64,000 nt of DNA, taken from positions 22,337,603 to 22,401,602 of the forward strand of contig NC_087072.1 of the NCBI RefSeq assembly GCF_026151205.1. The letters run 5' to 3'. Below are positions 1-11,700 of this stretch, piece by piece; the stretch's first letter is position 1, and the number at the start of each line of letters is the position of its first letter. The notes beneath the pieces were generated by a model that worked only from the letters and a program-made list of their open reading frames with translations, was not told the DNA's origin and made no database searches. The stretch comes from Bolinopsis microptera (Eukaryota > Ctenophora > Tentaculata > Lobata > Bolinopsidae). The position numbers and the translations under genes are program-made.

Positions 1-1562
1 CGAGGGACTGGATAAGCATCCAATTTAGTAAATCTGTTTATCGTTTGGGAGTAATCGATGACAAGGCGTTTCTTGTGATTCTCATTCCCTTGGTGGACCA
101 GGACCTGGGCTCTCCATGGAGACTCGCACTCTTTAATGATTCCTGCTTCTAGCAGCTTTTTAACCTCGACTCTGATAAATGTTTTATCAATGTTAGAATA
201 TCTCCTTGATTTGATACTTATAGGGTGGCTGTCCCCCTCTAATTGTCCAAAGAGCTTAGGTGTTTTGATGAGACAAGCAGCTGCAGATACAATAGTAGGA
301 GGTTTGTGGCCTCCAAACTCCAATGTCACGGATTTGTAATCAGAAAGGATATCTAGTCCTATGATCATATCAGCACATAAGTCCTTCATTACCACAATCG
401 TTTGATTTGGTAATAATTCACCATTGAAATGAACATCTACTGTACAGTGACCGACAGGATGAGAGATGTGGGACGAAGAGGCCATACTGACAGGTGCATG
501 GTCTCCGCGATTAATGTCCCATTGATGCTTCCGGACACTGGCATTACTGAGAAAAGTTGCTGAACTTCCAGAATCTACCAAGGCATCAAGCTCTCTTCCA
601 TTGACCACGACTCTGGTAATACTCTTGGACAAGCATGGAGGCGAAGCTGCAAGATAATGGTTGTGAAGAGCCGATGATGTCCCGTTTTGGGATTGAGAGC
701 TACTGTGAGGGACTGCTGATGATGTCATGTTCTGAGAGCTACGATATTGATTGTTACGTCGATTCTTGCCGCGGGCACTGCCGCCCCGAACTTGAGATTG
801 GCGACCGGCTTTGCAGACTTTCTGGAAATGTCCCTGAATTCCACAACCGTTGCAGTTAGAGTTAAAAGCAGGACAGGCCTGTCTGTTTGTGTGCGGTTTG
901 GGCCCACCGCAGAAATAACAGGAGAATTGAAATGGGGCAGCTGCTACGAAGTTGTCATCATGGTTAGCACACCCTTCTGAATCTGACACTGATTCATTGT
1001 TATTAACAATTGCGTTGAGAGATGAACTTTGGTTGACATAAGATTGGGCCTGAACCTTTGCTGCCTCTAGCCCTCTAGCTAAGGAATAGATGTCTGACAA
1101 TGCAGTCTTCTCGCTTTCCAATACCCGTTGACGTATACCAGGAGACTGTAGGCCAGCTATAAATGCCTCTCTTATGGCTTCATTTTGGTGTGTAGCCTCA
1201 TTTACTGCACCGAAAACGCAGTCTTTGGCTAAAAATTTGAGTTTTTGGTAATAGGCGTCCACTGTATTGGAGTCTTGCTTGCAAGTGTTAAGCAGGTGTC
1301 GTGCAAAAATGACGTTCCTCTTAGGATTGAAGACACTCTCCAATGCTGCAATTGAGGCTGTGTAATCAGCTGTCTCCGAAATATGAGCATAGATCTCCGT
1401 GCTTACATAGTTTACGAGTAGGTCCTGTTTGTTAGCCTCCGTAATGCTAGTGATTGATCCAATGAACTTCACGAACCTAGCTTTCCAGTGCTCCCACTCC
1501 TTGGAACTGTTGGCAGCAGAGGGGTCGGCGCTAAAAGTCTCAGGACGCAGTAGTTTGTCCAT
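1..1562 (-). CDS. Ty3/gypsy-type retrotransposon Gag-Pol, 5' part (Gag, zinc knuckle, protease, start of RT)
   Basis: Translating the minus strand from the ATG at 1562 gives one open frame of about 520 codons to the left window edge. The N-terminal ~220 residues are Gag-like, starting MDKLLRPETFSADPSAA. Around 740-930 lies a Cys/His cluster (CYFCGG...CPAF...CNGCGIQGHFQKVCK) of the double-knuckle kind known from Mag-like Ty3/gypsy elements. At 540-610 the retropepsin motif LDALVDSGSSATFLS carries the catalytic Asp-Ser-Gly, and MIIGLDIL at about 360-380 is the second protease signature. The leftmost ~200 bases read into the connector before RT (IIKECESPWRAQVLVHQG), which resembles the RT N-terminus. 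No stop or frameshift is visible in the part present. RT, RNase H, integrase and the 3' LTR would lie outside the window. Confidence 0.88.
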   Translation of the reverse strand, partial: MDKLLRPETFSADPSAANSSKEWEHWKARFVKFIGSITSITEANKQDLLVNYVSTEIYAHISETADYTASIAALESVFNPKRNVIFARHLLNTCKQDSNTVDAYYQKLKFLAKDCVFGAVNEATHQNEAIREAFIAGLQSPGIRQRVLESEKTALSDIYSLARGLEAAKVQAQSYVNQSSSLNAIVNNNESVSDSEGCANHDDNFVAAAPFQFSCYFCGGPKPHTNRQACPAFNSNCNGCGIQGHFQKVCKAGRQSQVRGGSARGKNRRNNQYRSSQNMTSSAVPHSSSQSQNGTSSALHNHYLAASPPCLSKSITRVVVNGRELDALVDSGSSATFLSNASVRKHQWDINRGDHAPVSMASSSHISHPVGHCTVDVHFNGELLPNQTIVVMKDLCADMIIGLDILSDYKSVTLEFGGHKPPTIVSAAACLIKTPKLFGQLEGDSHPISIKSRRYSNIDKTFIRVEVKKLLEAGIIKECESPWRAQVLVHQGNENHKKRLVIDYSQTINRFTKLDAYPVP

Positions 1563-1810
1563 AGTTGTTACCTCAGTGTGATTAAATGAAGTATAAGTAA
1601 AACTCTTTGTTCATTTAGACTTAATCACACTGAGGTTAAAACATTCTGAAACATTATAAACATTAGTATTAAAATAACTGAAACAAATAAACAAGAAATA
1701 TAACACCTGCACAAGAGCAATTCTAACTGCACAACCACATTTTTTTGTGAACAAACTTGTTGTTGTTTGGGGACCGGTTTTTTATACCCGGCCAATGTTT
1801 ACAAAATAAT
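1563..1810 (-). promoter_or_regulatory. Putative 5' LTR / leader of the gypsy-like element
   Basis: This AT-rich segment lies directly upstream of the gag ATG. It contains a TATA-like box on the minus strand (TATAAAAAAC, 1778-1787) with an ATTGG (inverted CCAAT) just before it, as in an LTR promoter. I could not define LTR ends or a tRNA primer-binding site, so the limits are approximate. Confidence 0.35.
1570..1636. repeat. Hairpin (inverted repeat) just upstream of the gag start codon
   Basis: CCTCAGTGTGATTAA at 1570-1584 is the exact reverse complement of TTAATCACACTGAGG at 1621-1635. An AATGAA/TTCATT pair extends the stem after a four-base bulge, with about 20 bases of loop. It lies in the leader about 8 bases from the gag ATG, so it would fold in the element's RNA. 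Confidence 0.75.
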
Positions 1811-2150
1811 ATAATACATAACAATATAATTTTATTTAATATGCGTGAATATGAAAATTGAAAATGTTGATTACGTACGTCTATTCATTAAAAACAAAAA
1901 CAGAAACTTTAAAAATTAAAACTTGTATATCATGATTTATTAACATATAGTGACAAATAATTTGATTTGATACGACAGATGATCACACGCACTGTTTTAT
2001 AAGCTACTTGAGGTTAAAACAAAAAAGAATAACTGAGCCCATGTCTTATCAGCACCTGCTAGCGCTATCTATATGATGCTATTAATATGACAGTGAATGG
2101 GCAGTGAAAAAAGTGGCATATGGTTGATAGTGACTAGTGTGCTAACCGTC
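1811..2150. other. AT-rich spacer, nothing recognised
   Basis: No ORF, RNA gene or clear repeat was seen between the putative LTR leader and the LINE fragment. Confidence 0.5.
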
Positions 2151-2171
2151 TGGTTTTATTTATTCCTTAGT

Positions 2172-2757
2172 TTATTCTCGGTAGTTGATTTGTTGTGTGC
2201 CTGATCTTGTCGATTTACGTAGCCCGGGTAAATTATGTAACAGAAAAGGTGGCCATTCTTCATCGTTTCCTGAGCTTTGTAGTTCTATCATTACACGCTT
2301 CGCTGATTTCTTATATATGCTTATTGAGAAAATGCTAGATGGGCAAGTTATGCGACTAATGTTGTGCTCGGTAATAGCTAATATAGGACCTTTATACAGA
2401 ACACTAGCGCGTAGATCTGGTTGAGAGAACGTTGTTAGCCAGTCGATATTGTCGTCATAAGACGTGCCATACTTTGGTATATCGGGAGGAAATAAGTCTT
2501 TTATCGACGACGGCAGAAGGCCAGGCATGTAAGTTATCTTGTGCATCAGAGTCAGAGCATTTTTTATGATGACCCCGTGTACAGATAATATTTCGTACTC
2601 TTTAAACGTAGTTTTAGTATGATCCGGAAGCTTACCGTCCTTGTAATAGTAATTCACGTAGCCCGGCATAACTGCTCGTATTCCCTGCTTTTGTTTAGTG
2701 AACAGTGATTCAATATGGGATTTTGCAGCAAAGCCCCAAACTAGTGAACAGAAATTT
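2172..2757 (-). pseudogene. 5'-truncated LINE fragment (C-terminus of ORF2, CR1/Jockey-like)
   Basis: The minus strand encodes about 190 residues matching the C-terminus of the pol ORF at 26551-30213. WGFAAKSHIESLFTKQKQG here aligns with WGFAAKSHIDALFSKQKQG there, and MPGYVNYYYKDGKLP with MPGFVNYYFKEGALP; both end in an FLLHN(L/V)PGLR block. The match begins abruptly near 2757, as expected for 5' truncation during reverse transcription. The reading frame is still open to its TAA at 2172, but RT and endonuclease are absent. The two copies differ at many positions, so this is a related subfamily rather than a recent copy. Confidence 0.85.
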
Positions 2758-3438
2758 AAGTGAGATTGTCGAATTTAAGTGAGATTGTATTTTAAGTGAG
2801 ATTTTAACTGATATGAAATCCCTGCGCCAATTTCTTGTCAAGTATCAAAAGAATCTGATGTTCCCTGATATGATGACTACCGGTCAAAGCAAGCCTGAAA
2901 AGGAAAATGTCTACTCAGAAGTATTTACTTTTAATGTTTTATTAATTAACCAGGTCGAATTGAGCAATTTGAGGCGTCAAGGATATGTTAAGTGGTAGGA
3001 TTTTTTGACATAAATTGTAGCTGAGGGAGGTGCCCATCGTGCACTTGAATTATTCAGAATATCTATCCAATAAAACGCCATCGTTGAGTCACGTGACTTG
3101 ATTCCATTTCCGTTATTGGCCCTTAGGAGGCAGAGTACTATGGTCTATGCTCCATATTCATGGTAGCCAGGTTTTATGCGAGCAAATTTGACTTGGGAGA
3201 AACTTTGTGTGTTAAAATGGCACATTTGTTTAATAAAGAATTCATCTTTGAGCACGAAGGACAAAAGTAAATCGCCAGACTTTAAAACATCTGAAAACAT
3301 GAAGCGGGGCCGCATTTACCGCAATTATCGATCCTTGATGTGAAAGCGATTACAATCATCTTCCCCCGCCCTAAACTTACTCGATTATCTCTTAACTGTG
3401 TAACTCTGAGACGTCAGTTAACTCGTATTTTTTAACAG
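2758..3438. other. Upstream region of the 3439-5243 gene; first exon(s) not resolved
   Basis: The first exon I can phase begins at 3439 and needs an upstream exon ending in phase 1. An ATG-started frame at 2813-2998 is a candidate, but its possible donors give the wrong phase, so I do not call it. Short direct repeats of TTTAAGTGAGATT occur at about 2756-2805. Confidence 0.3.
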
Positions 3439-5243
3439 TGGCACAACGGGACGGAACAGCCTGGTCCAACTTCTGGGGGACCTTCACGGACACTTGGGGG
3501 TACAAGAGATCTGCTGACTATGCTAATATTCTCACCAGAACTGTGAGTGTGACGATATGTTTTTTAGTGTGACGATTTGCTTTGGATTTATAAGGAAAAG
3601 TGTTTTGTTGTAAAAATTAATATTTGCAAGAAGCTTGGGTGTTCAACTATGTCTGTTGGGTTGATAACTTTATCTTCAGGAAGATTTGATGAGAATATTT
3701 GTATTCTTCAGGTCCAGGGTGTTATGCCAGTAGCTTGTGTACGAAATCTGTATGTTGTTGAACGATCTATAGCCGTTAAAATGGTGGAATGGAATTCATA
3801 CGACAATCATCTTGAACCAGATATCTCGTTCTGCAAAACCCTGTTTGAGAACCGTGTCCCTGTGTTTATCTCTAATGTTCACAATTATGGGTAAGTCAGC
3901 TGATGATAATTATCATTTCATTCAAATTAATAACAAAAAATTGATAAGAGGTGTTGAATTAGAACTAGCAGTTCCCGTCTGGAGACGAATACTTTTATTT
4001 CTTTAGGTGGTTAAAGACCAAGGAAGACGGGGCTGATCTTAAGTTAGCCGGACTATTTTTGGAGGATTGGAAAGAAAAATACGTCAGTTACAAGGTTTGA
4101 CTTTATCCTTTTTGTGTAGCTTGTTTGCTGTGCATAGCAGCACGGGACGGATGCGTTCATGTTTTGCTTTTACTGATGTTTACTGTGCGCGCTAACTCCG
4201 AACGAAATTTTCTTGGAGTCACAAGACCATCACGTACGATTTTTACGCAAAATTGTAGATTTAAAGATGCCACATCGCAGGTTTTGGAGGCGGAAGCGTT
4301 TTCTGAGCCATGCAAAAATGTGTTTCTCCAAAAATCGGCTTTCACCGTGGAGTTTGGACGAGACATGGTCACAGCTCTGGATTCTCTACCAGGTTACTCG
4401 GGCAAACCGAAATTCTATGACAGACCCGGCTACAATGTTACGTAAGTAGATAAACCGTGGTTAAGTTAATATTCAGTTATCAGTTTCAAGTTGATAGCCG
4501 GATCAGTTTATAACTTTAATCATATTCAATCTATTACCTCAGAAAGTCAGTATATAATGACACGCTCACATCTGTTATTCTGGACCTGACTGAGGATGTT
4601 GTTTCTAAACTTTACACTGGTTACAAGCCCAAAGGGGAGCTTTACGACAGTTGGATAATTGAGGTATTACAGGAGTTACATAATAACTACACTTGGCTGC
4701 TGAGATTCATTACTAACTCGAGATTAATTATGATGTTTTTCAAAAGCGTATAATACAATTGAGTAAGCCATGTATTTCTCCCAATGATCCAGGGTTCTTT
4801 ATTCGGAGTTATCTTGATTTGTCTCTACTTGTCTCTACTTGTCTAATTTTATTAGTAATTGTCCTCGACAGGTTGAGGGTAAATTCGAGAAGAAGAGACA
4901 CGTACATAGAGGGAATCCTGCTGCTTATCATGTTTTAGTGCCTCTTAACGATTATCCTGCTGTGGAAGGGTATGTTATAAATTGCACATGTCAACTTACT
5001 GATTGATACACAGTACACTATCTATATTTTTAATGGGTTTAATCGAGTTAAAGTCAACGCAACTGTTCCACCTTCAGTGTTGTAACTGGTTATTTCTTCA
5101 CGAAACAAAGCTGCTACGTGACGGATATAGAAGCTGGAGACCTCCTCATATTCCCCGGTTTTATTACTCACCAGAAAGTTGAGGTTGAGCCGCCCCAAGG
5201 AATGCACCTTTACCTGGAGATGTCATTTGATCCTCCAAAATAG
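3439..5243 (+). CDS. Unrecognised multi-exon protein, 5' end incomplete
   Basis: Seven exons join with matching splice phases: 3439-3542, 3712-3890, 4007-4094, 4281-4441, 4543-4663, 4872-4969 and 5078-5243 (TAG). Every junction is GT..AG. The product is at least ~305 residues; the first exon is missing, since exon 3439 starts inside a codon. I do not recognise the family. The C-terminal ~65 residues (VLVPLNDYPAVEG, then DIEAGDLLIFPGFITHQ) have the look of a double-stranded beta-helix (cupin or 2-oxoglutarate oxygenase type), but I cannot identify a full metal-binding triad, so no activity is claimed. An AATAAA at about 5648 could be its polyadenylation signal. Its exon 4 is copied in inverted orientation at 6108-6250, inside the next gene. 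Confidence 0.7.
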
Positions 5244-5744
5244 GTCGTGATCATTTCTTTTCATATTTTTTATAGTTTTATACTGGGGATTATTATAAAC
5301 ATACTTTTTTACAGTAAAAGGGTTCGTATTCATATTTTATATTTTATACAATTTTGCTAGCAAACTTTACGTTTTATTTTTGTACCAATTAGAGTTTTTT
5401 ATTCTCTTCCGTAAACTCTTTTGTATGTATTTTATGTTTATTTTTTGGGATTTTTATATACTGTCAAGCAAGAATTTATATTTCAGCTATATTGAATACA
5501 TTTCATAATTGTATGTTATTTTATTTTATATGATAGATCAATTATTATTGGATAATTCATTTCTTTAGACCTGGACTAAGTGTGTTTGAATTAATGAATT
5601 TATCAATGAGACAAATTATTGTAAAATGTATAACTTGATATTTCCAAAATAAATCACACTTGGATGGCTTTGATATGTCTTTCTTCGATATATATTCATA
5701 TCGACAAGTTTCATAAATATTATAATTATATCACTCTCAGGATC
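5244..5744. other. Short AT-rich intergenic region
   Basis: This stretch lies between the TAG of the upstream gene and the putative first ATG of the LMBD1 gene. It holds the AATAAA near 5648 and would also have to contain the LMBD1 promoter and 5' UTR. Nothing else was recognised. Confidence 0.4.
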
Positions 5745-8700
5745 ATGGCATTGAATGATACTATTAAGATTCCGTTAGAACTCTTTATTGGCTCTACCGC
5801 TACCTTTGGAGCCATAATATTGGTAAATACTAAACATTCGCTTACAATTTCACCGACCATGATTATTATCTATCTTCCCATTTTCCAACACAAATAAATC
5901 TAATTTTCAAAAAGAAAACACAACTTGAAATTATTTAAAGATTGCAAAGATAAAGATGCCCTCCCACAGATATGCATCATAGTGGTGACAGTGTACATCA
6001 GAAAGTTCGCACATGAAGCACATCCTGGCACCGCACCCCGGTTCGTGAGTGGGATGTGTTGCCATGGTAACAGTATGTCTCGTTCGTGAGTGGGCGGTGT
6101 TGCGCTCTTACGTAACATTGTAGCCGGGTCTGTCATAGAATTTCGGTTTGCCCGAATAACCTGGTAGAGAATCCAGAGCTGTGACCATGTCTCGTCCAAA
6201 CTCCACGGTGAAAGCCGATTTTTGGAGAAACACATTTTTGCATGGCTCAGAGAATGTTAAATTTATGTAGATCTAGTCTGTTATTTGTTTGAAATTGACC
6301 ACCAAAAACTGAATCAGGTTCGTGAGTGGTCTGTGTTGCGCTCTGGTCCTCATAACCGCTCTACTTCTTCCTGTTGATGTTTTCATGACTTCTTATCAGA
6401 AGTTTCCTAATGGAACTTGGCGGGTTAGTTTCTAAATTGTTTTCAGATAGTGTGCTGGTGTTGTTAAATTTACCAAACTTTCATATCCAAATCATGAAGT
6501 GAGATCTAACATTTTATCAAGTTAAGTTATTTATATATTACCCCGTAAATCAAGCGTGAGTACCTACTACCTAGTGCCTACTAGTGAGTACCTAGTGCCT
6601 GCTAGTGAGTACCTAGTGCCTACTAGTGAGTACCTAGTGCCTACTAGTGAGTACCTAGTGCCTACTAGTGAGTACCTAGTTCCTACTAGTGAGTACCTTG
6701 TGCCTACTAGTGAGTACCTAGTGCCTACTAGTGAGTACCTAATACCTACTAGTGAGTACCTAGTGCCTACTAGTGAGTACCTAGTGCCTACTAGTGAGTA
6801 CCTAGTGCCTACTAGTGAGTACCTAGTGCCTACTAGTGAGTACCTAGTGCCTACTAGTGAGTACCTAGTGCCTACTAGTGAGTACCTAGTGCCTACTAGT
6901 GAGTACCTAGTGCCTGCTAGTGAGTACCTAGTGCCTGCTAGTGAGTACCTAGTGCCTACTAGTGAGTACCTAGTGCCTACTAGTGAGTACCTAGTGCCTA
7001 CTAGTGAGTACCTAGTGCCTACTAGTGAGTACCTAGTGCCTACTAGTGAGTACCTAGTGCCTACTAGTGAGTACATAGTGCCTACTAGTGAGTACCTAGT
7101 GCCTACTAGTTCCTACCTAGTTCCTACTAGTGAGTACCTAGTGCCTACTAGTGAGTACCTTGTGCCTACTAGTGAGTATCTAGTGCCTACTAGTGAGTAC
7201 CTAGTGCTATGATTGATTAATCTGCCCTCTCACCCAGGACTGGGCTGCAGATAACACGACACGTGCTGAGATAAACAACGCTATCCTGTACACCTACTAC
7301 ACGTGTTACAGCCTGCTTACTTTCTGTCTCTTCGTCCTCATACCCTTCGCTTACTTCTTCTTTGAGGAAGGTATTCATTTGTCCTTATATGGTAATGTAA
7401 CTATAGCAACAATACCTTATATGGTAATGTAACTATAGCAACAATACCTTATATTGTTGTAACTATTACTTCTTCTTTGAGGAAGGTATTGAAATTAAAT
7501 CGTATTCGTTAAAGTTGGGAGAATTTGGTAATCATGAATACCAACTATATCAACTAACAATAAATGTTTTTGTTGATAAGGCTATTGATTTCAAGGCTAA
7601 CTATAGATGTGTCCAGATTTGGATTAATATGGTCTTATTAGCAAAGGAAAAATAAGTTGTTGAATGTTAAATTTATGTAGATCTAGTCTGTTATTTTTTT
7701 GAAATTGATAGACCACCAAAAACTGAATCAGGATCTTCTCTGAATAAGTTTAGTTTTGTAAAATTGAGTTTGTCGACAGCTGCATCTCCGAGCAACTCCT
7801 GTCGACTTCAGAATTAAACCGTTCCGCGTCATAGACTGTCAAATTATGTGAACTGAATTATCATAGTGTTATAATTGTGTCTATTGAATTCAGAGTCTGC
7901 TGCTTCTCAGGATTTTGTATTTAAAAGAAAGAAATATTGTGAATCACGCACGATAACCAGTAAGTAAGATGGGGATATTTTTACTATTCACAGTTTTGAT
8001 AACCTTTGTCTGGATCTCTCAACCTCCGAAGGAAACCTTTCAAAGACCTGCTCAGACCGGGAATGGGAAAATTCGGTTGAATGCACTTAAGCGGAGAAAA
8101 ACAGTAAGACGATTGTCAGTACGGCGGAGGACACTATGGCGGGGCTTTCCTAAGAGGGTCGAGAGTGCGGCGGAATCACATGGCACTCACATTACCATAG
8201 ATACTACGGTATGAGGGTGAGAGGTTCTTTAATTAGAGCTAATGATAAAATGAGACCCACTAAAGGTACTAAATTAACCGGACTGCTAGTCGAACGATGC
8301 TGCGAGCCATCAAATTTAATTGGGGAGAAGAGAACTTCTGATGGTTAACAAACTGTGGATGTTTTTAGTTAAATTCTGATCTTTTTCAACTGAAGGATCG
8401 TATTTTTATTGCGTAATTGAATTTTAAAGATATAAAATAATTCTTCAGCGTTTTATTATCTATGCATCAAATAAAATGTATCTAACTATGTATAAAAGAA
8501 AGTTTAAGAATTTTGCAAACTTCTATTCAGGTGATTCTGAAGACGATGTTCCTGCAGCAGACAGACTGTGTTCAGCCTTCAAGTACAGCTTCTGCTTTGT
8601 CTTTCTGGTAGTGGCCCTCCTTCTCGTCGGGGCGTTTGTTCAGTTTGGAGACATCCCTAATTTCAACGGCACCATCATTGATGATCTCGATTCCTTAGGG

Positions 8701-11700
8701 GATCAGATTAAGCGGAAAGGTTTGGTTCTTGCATACTTGATCAAAATCATATTTATATATTTATGTCGATTAGCTTAAATACAGTATCCACCATATTTTA
8801 TACTTACTTACTATTGACTTTCTTTGAAAAATTGAAGTTAAGATAAGAGCCAATAAATAACGGCAGGTGTGGAGTCTGCCCTATCCTTCACGATGGCAGT
8901 ACTAACTTCACTTGGCTTGTTCGTGTACGTCATCTACTCCGCTTACGGACTGTCCGCCTTCCCGTTCAACTTTGTGAAGACGCGCGGTAGTGCTGCGCGG
9001 GAGCTGAACAAGTTGCGGGTGGATGAGATAACCCGGGATGAGAAGGAGAGACAACTTGCTTCCAAGTATGCTGACGGTCGACCTGTTATTCCCTCTGATC
9101 GGAGACTCCTGCAGAAACTAGCCCGGGTTTGTTTAAATAACTGAATTGTAATACATTTATGGGAATGTTTTGTACAAACGGTCGACCATTGTCCCCAATT
9201 GTATTAAATTGTGATATTTTAAATACAGTCTATATCACGATCTGATTAAAAACCATGGGGAATGTATAAAATTAATCAGTAAAACAACATGTTAGTATAA
9301 AGAAACCTGTGAAATAAGAATATACTCCCGGCCAGGATAAGGAGAGGTACAGTGAGCTCCAGAGGCTGGTTGAGTCGGAGCACGACAGCTGCTGGAACAA
9401 GATACTCATTTGCTGTAGACCTTTCAGTATCGTACTTGGCATCCTCCTCACCCTGCTGTCCCTTGCCTTTATGGCGTCTGTTTCTGTTACACTGTGAGCT
9501 TCTTGCCTTTTTCTTTTGTCTTATTAAAACTAATAGCTGTAATCTGTATTTTGCAGCGGTGAGTTTGAAAACATGGTCATGGCTCGAGAACATGCCAGTA
9601 GGTGGGTATACTGCACAGTGTTAAAACCCCCCTTCCGTTTAGCCGGTTCTTTTGTTATAATTTATAAACCAAAGTACTGTCTAAATAAAAATGGGGTGGG
9701 TCTATCAATTCTGATTTTTGTGTGGTACAACCACTCACTAAAATACAGTAACCCGGACCTGCTAGCTGAATTCAATGAGGAGAGATCACGTGCGAGGAAT
9801 GAGATCATAGAGCCCACAGATTACCTGAAATGAAACACCAGAGTTGCATGCTGTGGGCACGGCGAGAAAGATTCCCTCTTACCGTAGGATGCCAGCAACT
9901 GTTGACCGTAATCGAGAGAGATAGAGAAAGAGGAACACCTGTACCTTTAAATGGGGTTAGCGGCAAATCTTTTCAACGTAACTGGAATCGATTTTTGGGT
10001 GCATGTTTACGATTAAAGATCTAAGATTAAGTAGTTCTCAGTTTTAGTCTGAATTGGTGCGTAATTACTCGTGAGCCTTCGTTTGAGCAGTGTTGTTAAA
10101 TGCTAGTGAGTTATAATTTTCTATTTGTGTAAGCGTGCGGGTTATGGTTGCGTGTCCTGAGTCTGAGGTATCACTGAAGAGTTAAGTGAGTGCAGAGGAA
10201 ACCAATTATTATCATCCAATATACCAGTGTTTACTTCAACCGTCGTATTGATAAAGGATTTCAAAGGATTTCAAAGGATTTCAAAATAAAATGATCATTA
10301 CAATAAACATTGTGTCGGATCTAAATATTAAAAAATAAAGATAAAATGAAAGTCAAAAACGAAAAAACCGAAACCTGTCCTGAAAAATGCACGGTTGACG
10401 GTTAAAGTCTAAAGAGTTTAAAAACCGAGCTATTCTAAAAAGGAATGTTCATGACGCGAACAACCAGTCCTTTGTGTCCATGCCTAAGATCCACACATAA
10501 ATTCCACACTAAATCAAAAGTGTGAAACGCACACGAAAAATAACACACAGTCGGATCCACGTTTCGCATGTTGAGTCCGTGAGTCATGTTGAAGGTCCTT
10601 CCTTTTCTTTTCTGTCACTCGGGGGGAACCTCCGCTTGTTCACTTTACTCAAGAATCTGGCAGTTTCTCTGATCAATAGGATATCCTTGAAGAGGTCGGC
10701 AAAGGTCTCCGCTCCAGAGGTGATCATGGTTCTCGCCTGCTGACCTATGTTTCGCCTCAGGTCGTCGTAAAGCGAACAATCCGTGAGAACGTGTTTCTCA
10801 TCTTCAATGATCGGCTCAAACATTGGTAGTTCGGCCAGTATACCGACAGCTTCAAGGTCTGATGAAGAACAGTGCTTACAAATGCGACTGAGCGGATTTT
10901 CACGGTTGATGGCGTATCTACCGGTCTCGATGTTGAACTTATGAGCACTCATTCTGAACTGCGCCAGCCGCTTCACCTCTTCTCCACTGAGCTGCAGGTT
11001 CAGGTACGCTTCAGCTGTAAATTCACTTTTGATAGTGTTGTAGAAACTGAGCTTCCGGTTGTTTTGCCGCTCCTCGTTCCAACAGTTAATAAAAGTACTA
11101 CGTAGTGCTGTTTTGAATTGGTTGGGGTAGGTCAACCTGCGAGATGATACTGACTGAAGGCTTTGTCGGAGATCTTCTATACCTTTGTACCATGGCAGAT
11201 TGAGTGTGCGTTGTTCTATGAACGCCTGTCTGGCTAGACTTGTGCAACCAGCTCTGTCCATTTGCTCAAGTCGGTTGAAATACCCAAATACTTGCTTTGA
11301 TGCCTTTATCACTAGGGGGCAGCGGCCTGTATCACCCCATACACTCGCATTTGAGGTTTTTCTGCCCACTCCTAAGGTCCACTTGAGGAATGAGAGATGA
11401 AGCTTTTCGAGAGGATCTCTTGCAGTCTCCTTCAGGAGAGATTTGGTGTTGATATTATCTTGATAGTTTCTGACAAAGAGAGTCTCTGGGAGCCACACCT
11501 GACATCCGTATGTCACAATCGGTACCACAAGCGCGTCGAATAGCTTGAATACGATTGTTCGCCTGAAGTGTCTTAAGTCAATACTGCTTTTTAGCGCGAA
11601 GTAGCTTCTGAGACCTTTTTGCTTCAGTTTGTTCTGTGCTACTGCTGAAGAACCGTTGAGGGTAAAGGTTATCCCGAGGTAGCAATATTCTCGAACTGAT

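Larger units (their letters stand above)
6041..6317 (+). other. LMBD1 intron 2: patchwork intron flanked by copies of the exon 3 start
   Basis: Exon 3 begins at 6318 with GTTCGTGAGTGG. The intron itself begins at 6041 with the same 12 bases, and a second copy lies at 6082-6108 (GTTCGTGAGTGG, then GTGTTGCGCTCT). Then come an inverted exon copy from the upstream gene (6108-6250) and a dispersed repeat (6253-6316) whose last bases supply the acceptor CTGAATCAG. Phase 2 splicing across it restores the LMBD1 frame. Confidence 0.8.

Noticed and set aside
2813..2998. Possible first exon of the 3439-5243 gene (MKSLRQFLVKYQKN...)
   Set aside because: The candidate donors give phases 0 or 2, while exon 3439 needs phase 1; no convincing connection.
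5900..6235. Minus-strand ORF starting MCFSKNRLSPW
   Set aside because: An off-frame reading of the inverted exon copy; the same off-frame peptide appears at 4313-4447 on the plus strand.
6556..7212. Long ORFs on both strands encoding SEYLVPT / YSLVGTR repeats
   Set aside because: They are open only because the 21-bp minisatellite period is a multiple of 3. The array lies in an LMBD1 intron.
7969..8214. 81-residue ORF with a signal-peptide-like start (MGIFLLFTVLITFVW) and basic remainder
   Set aside because: It lies in LMBD1 intron 4, has no conserved motif and no sign of its own splice sites or promoter. It could be a small secreted peptide but is not supported.
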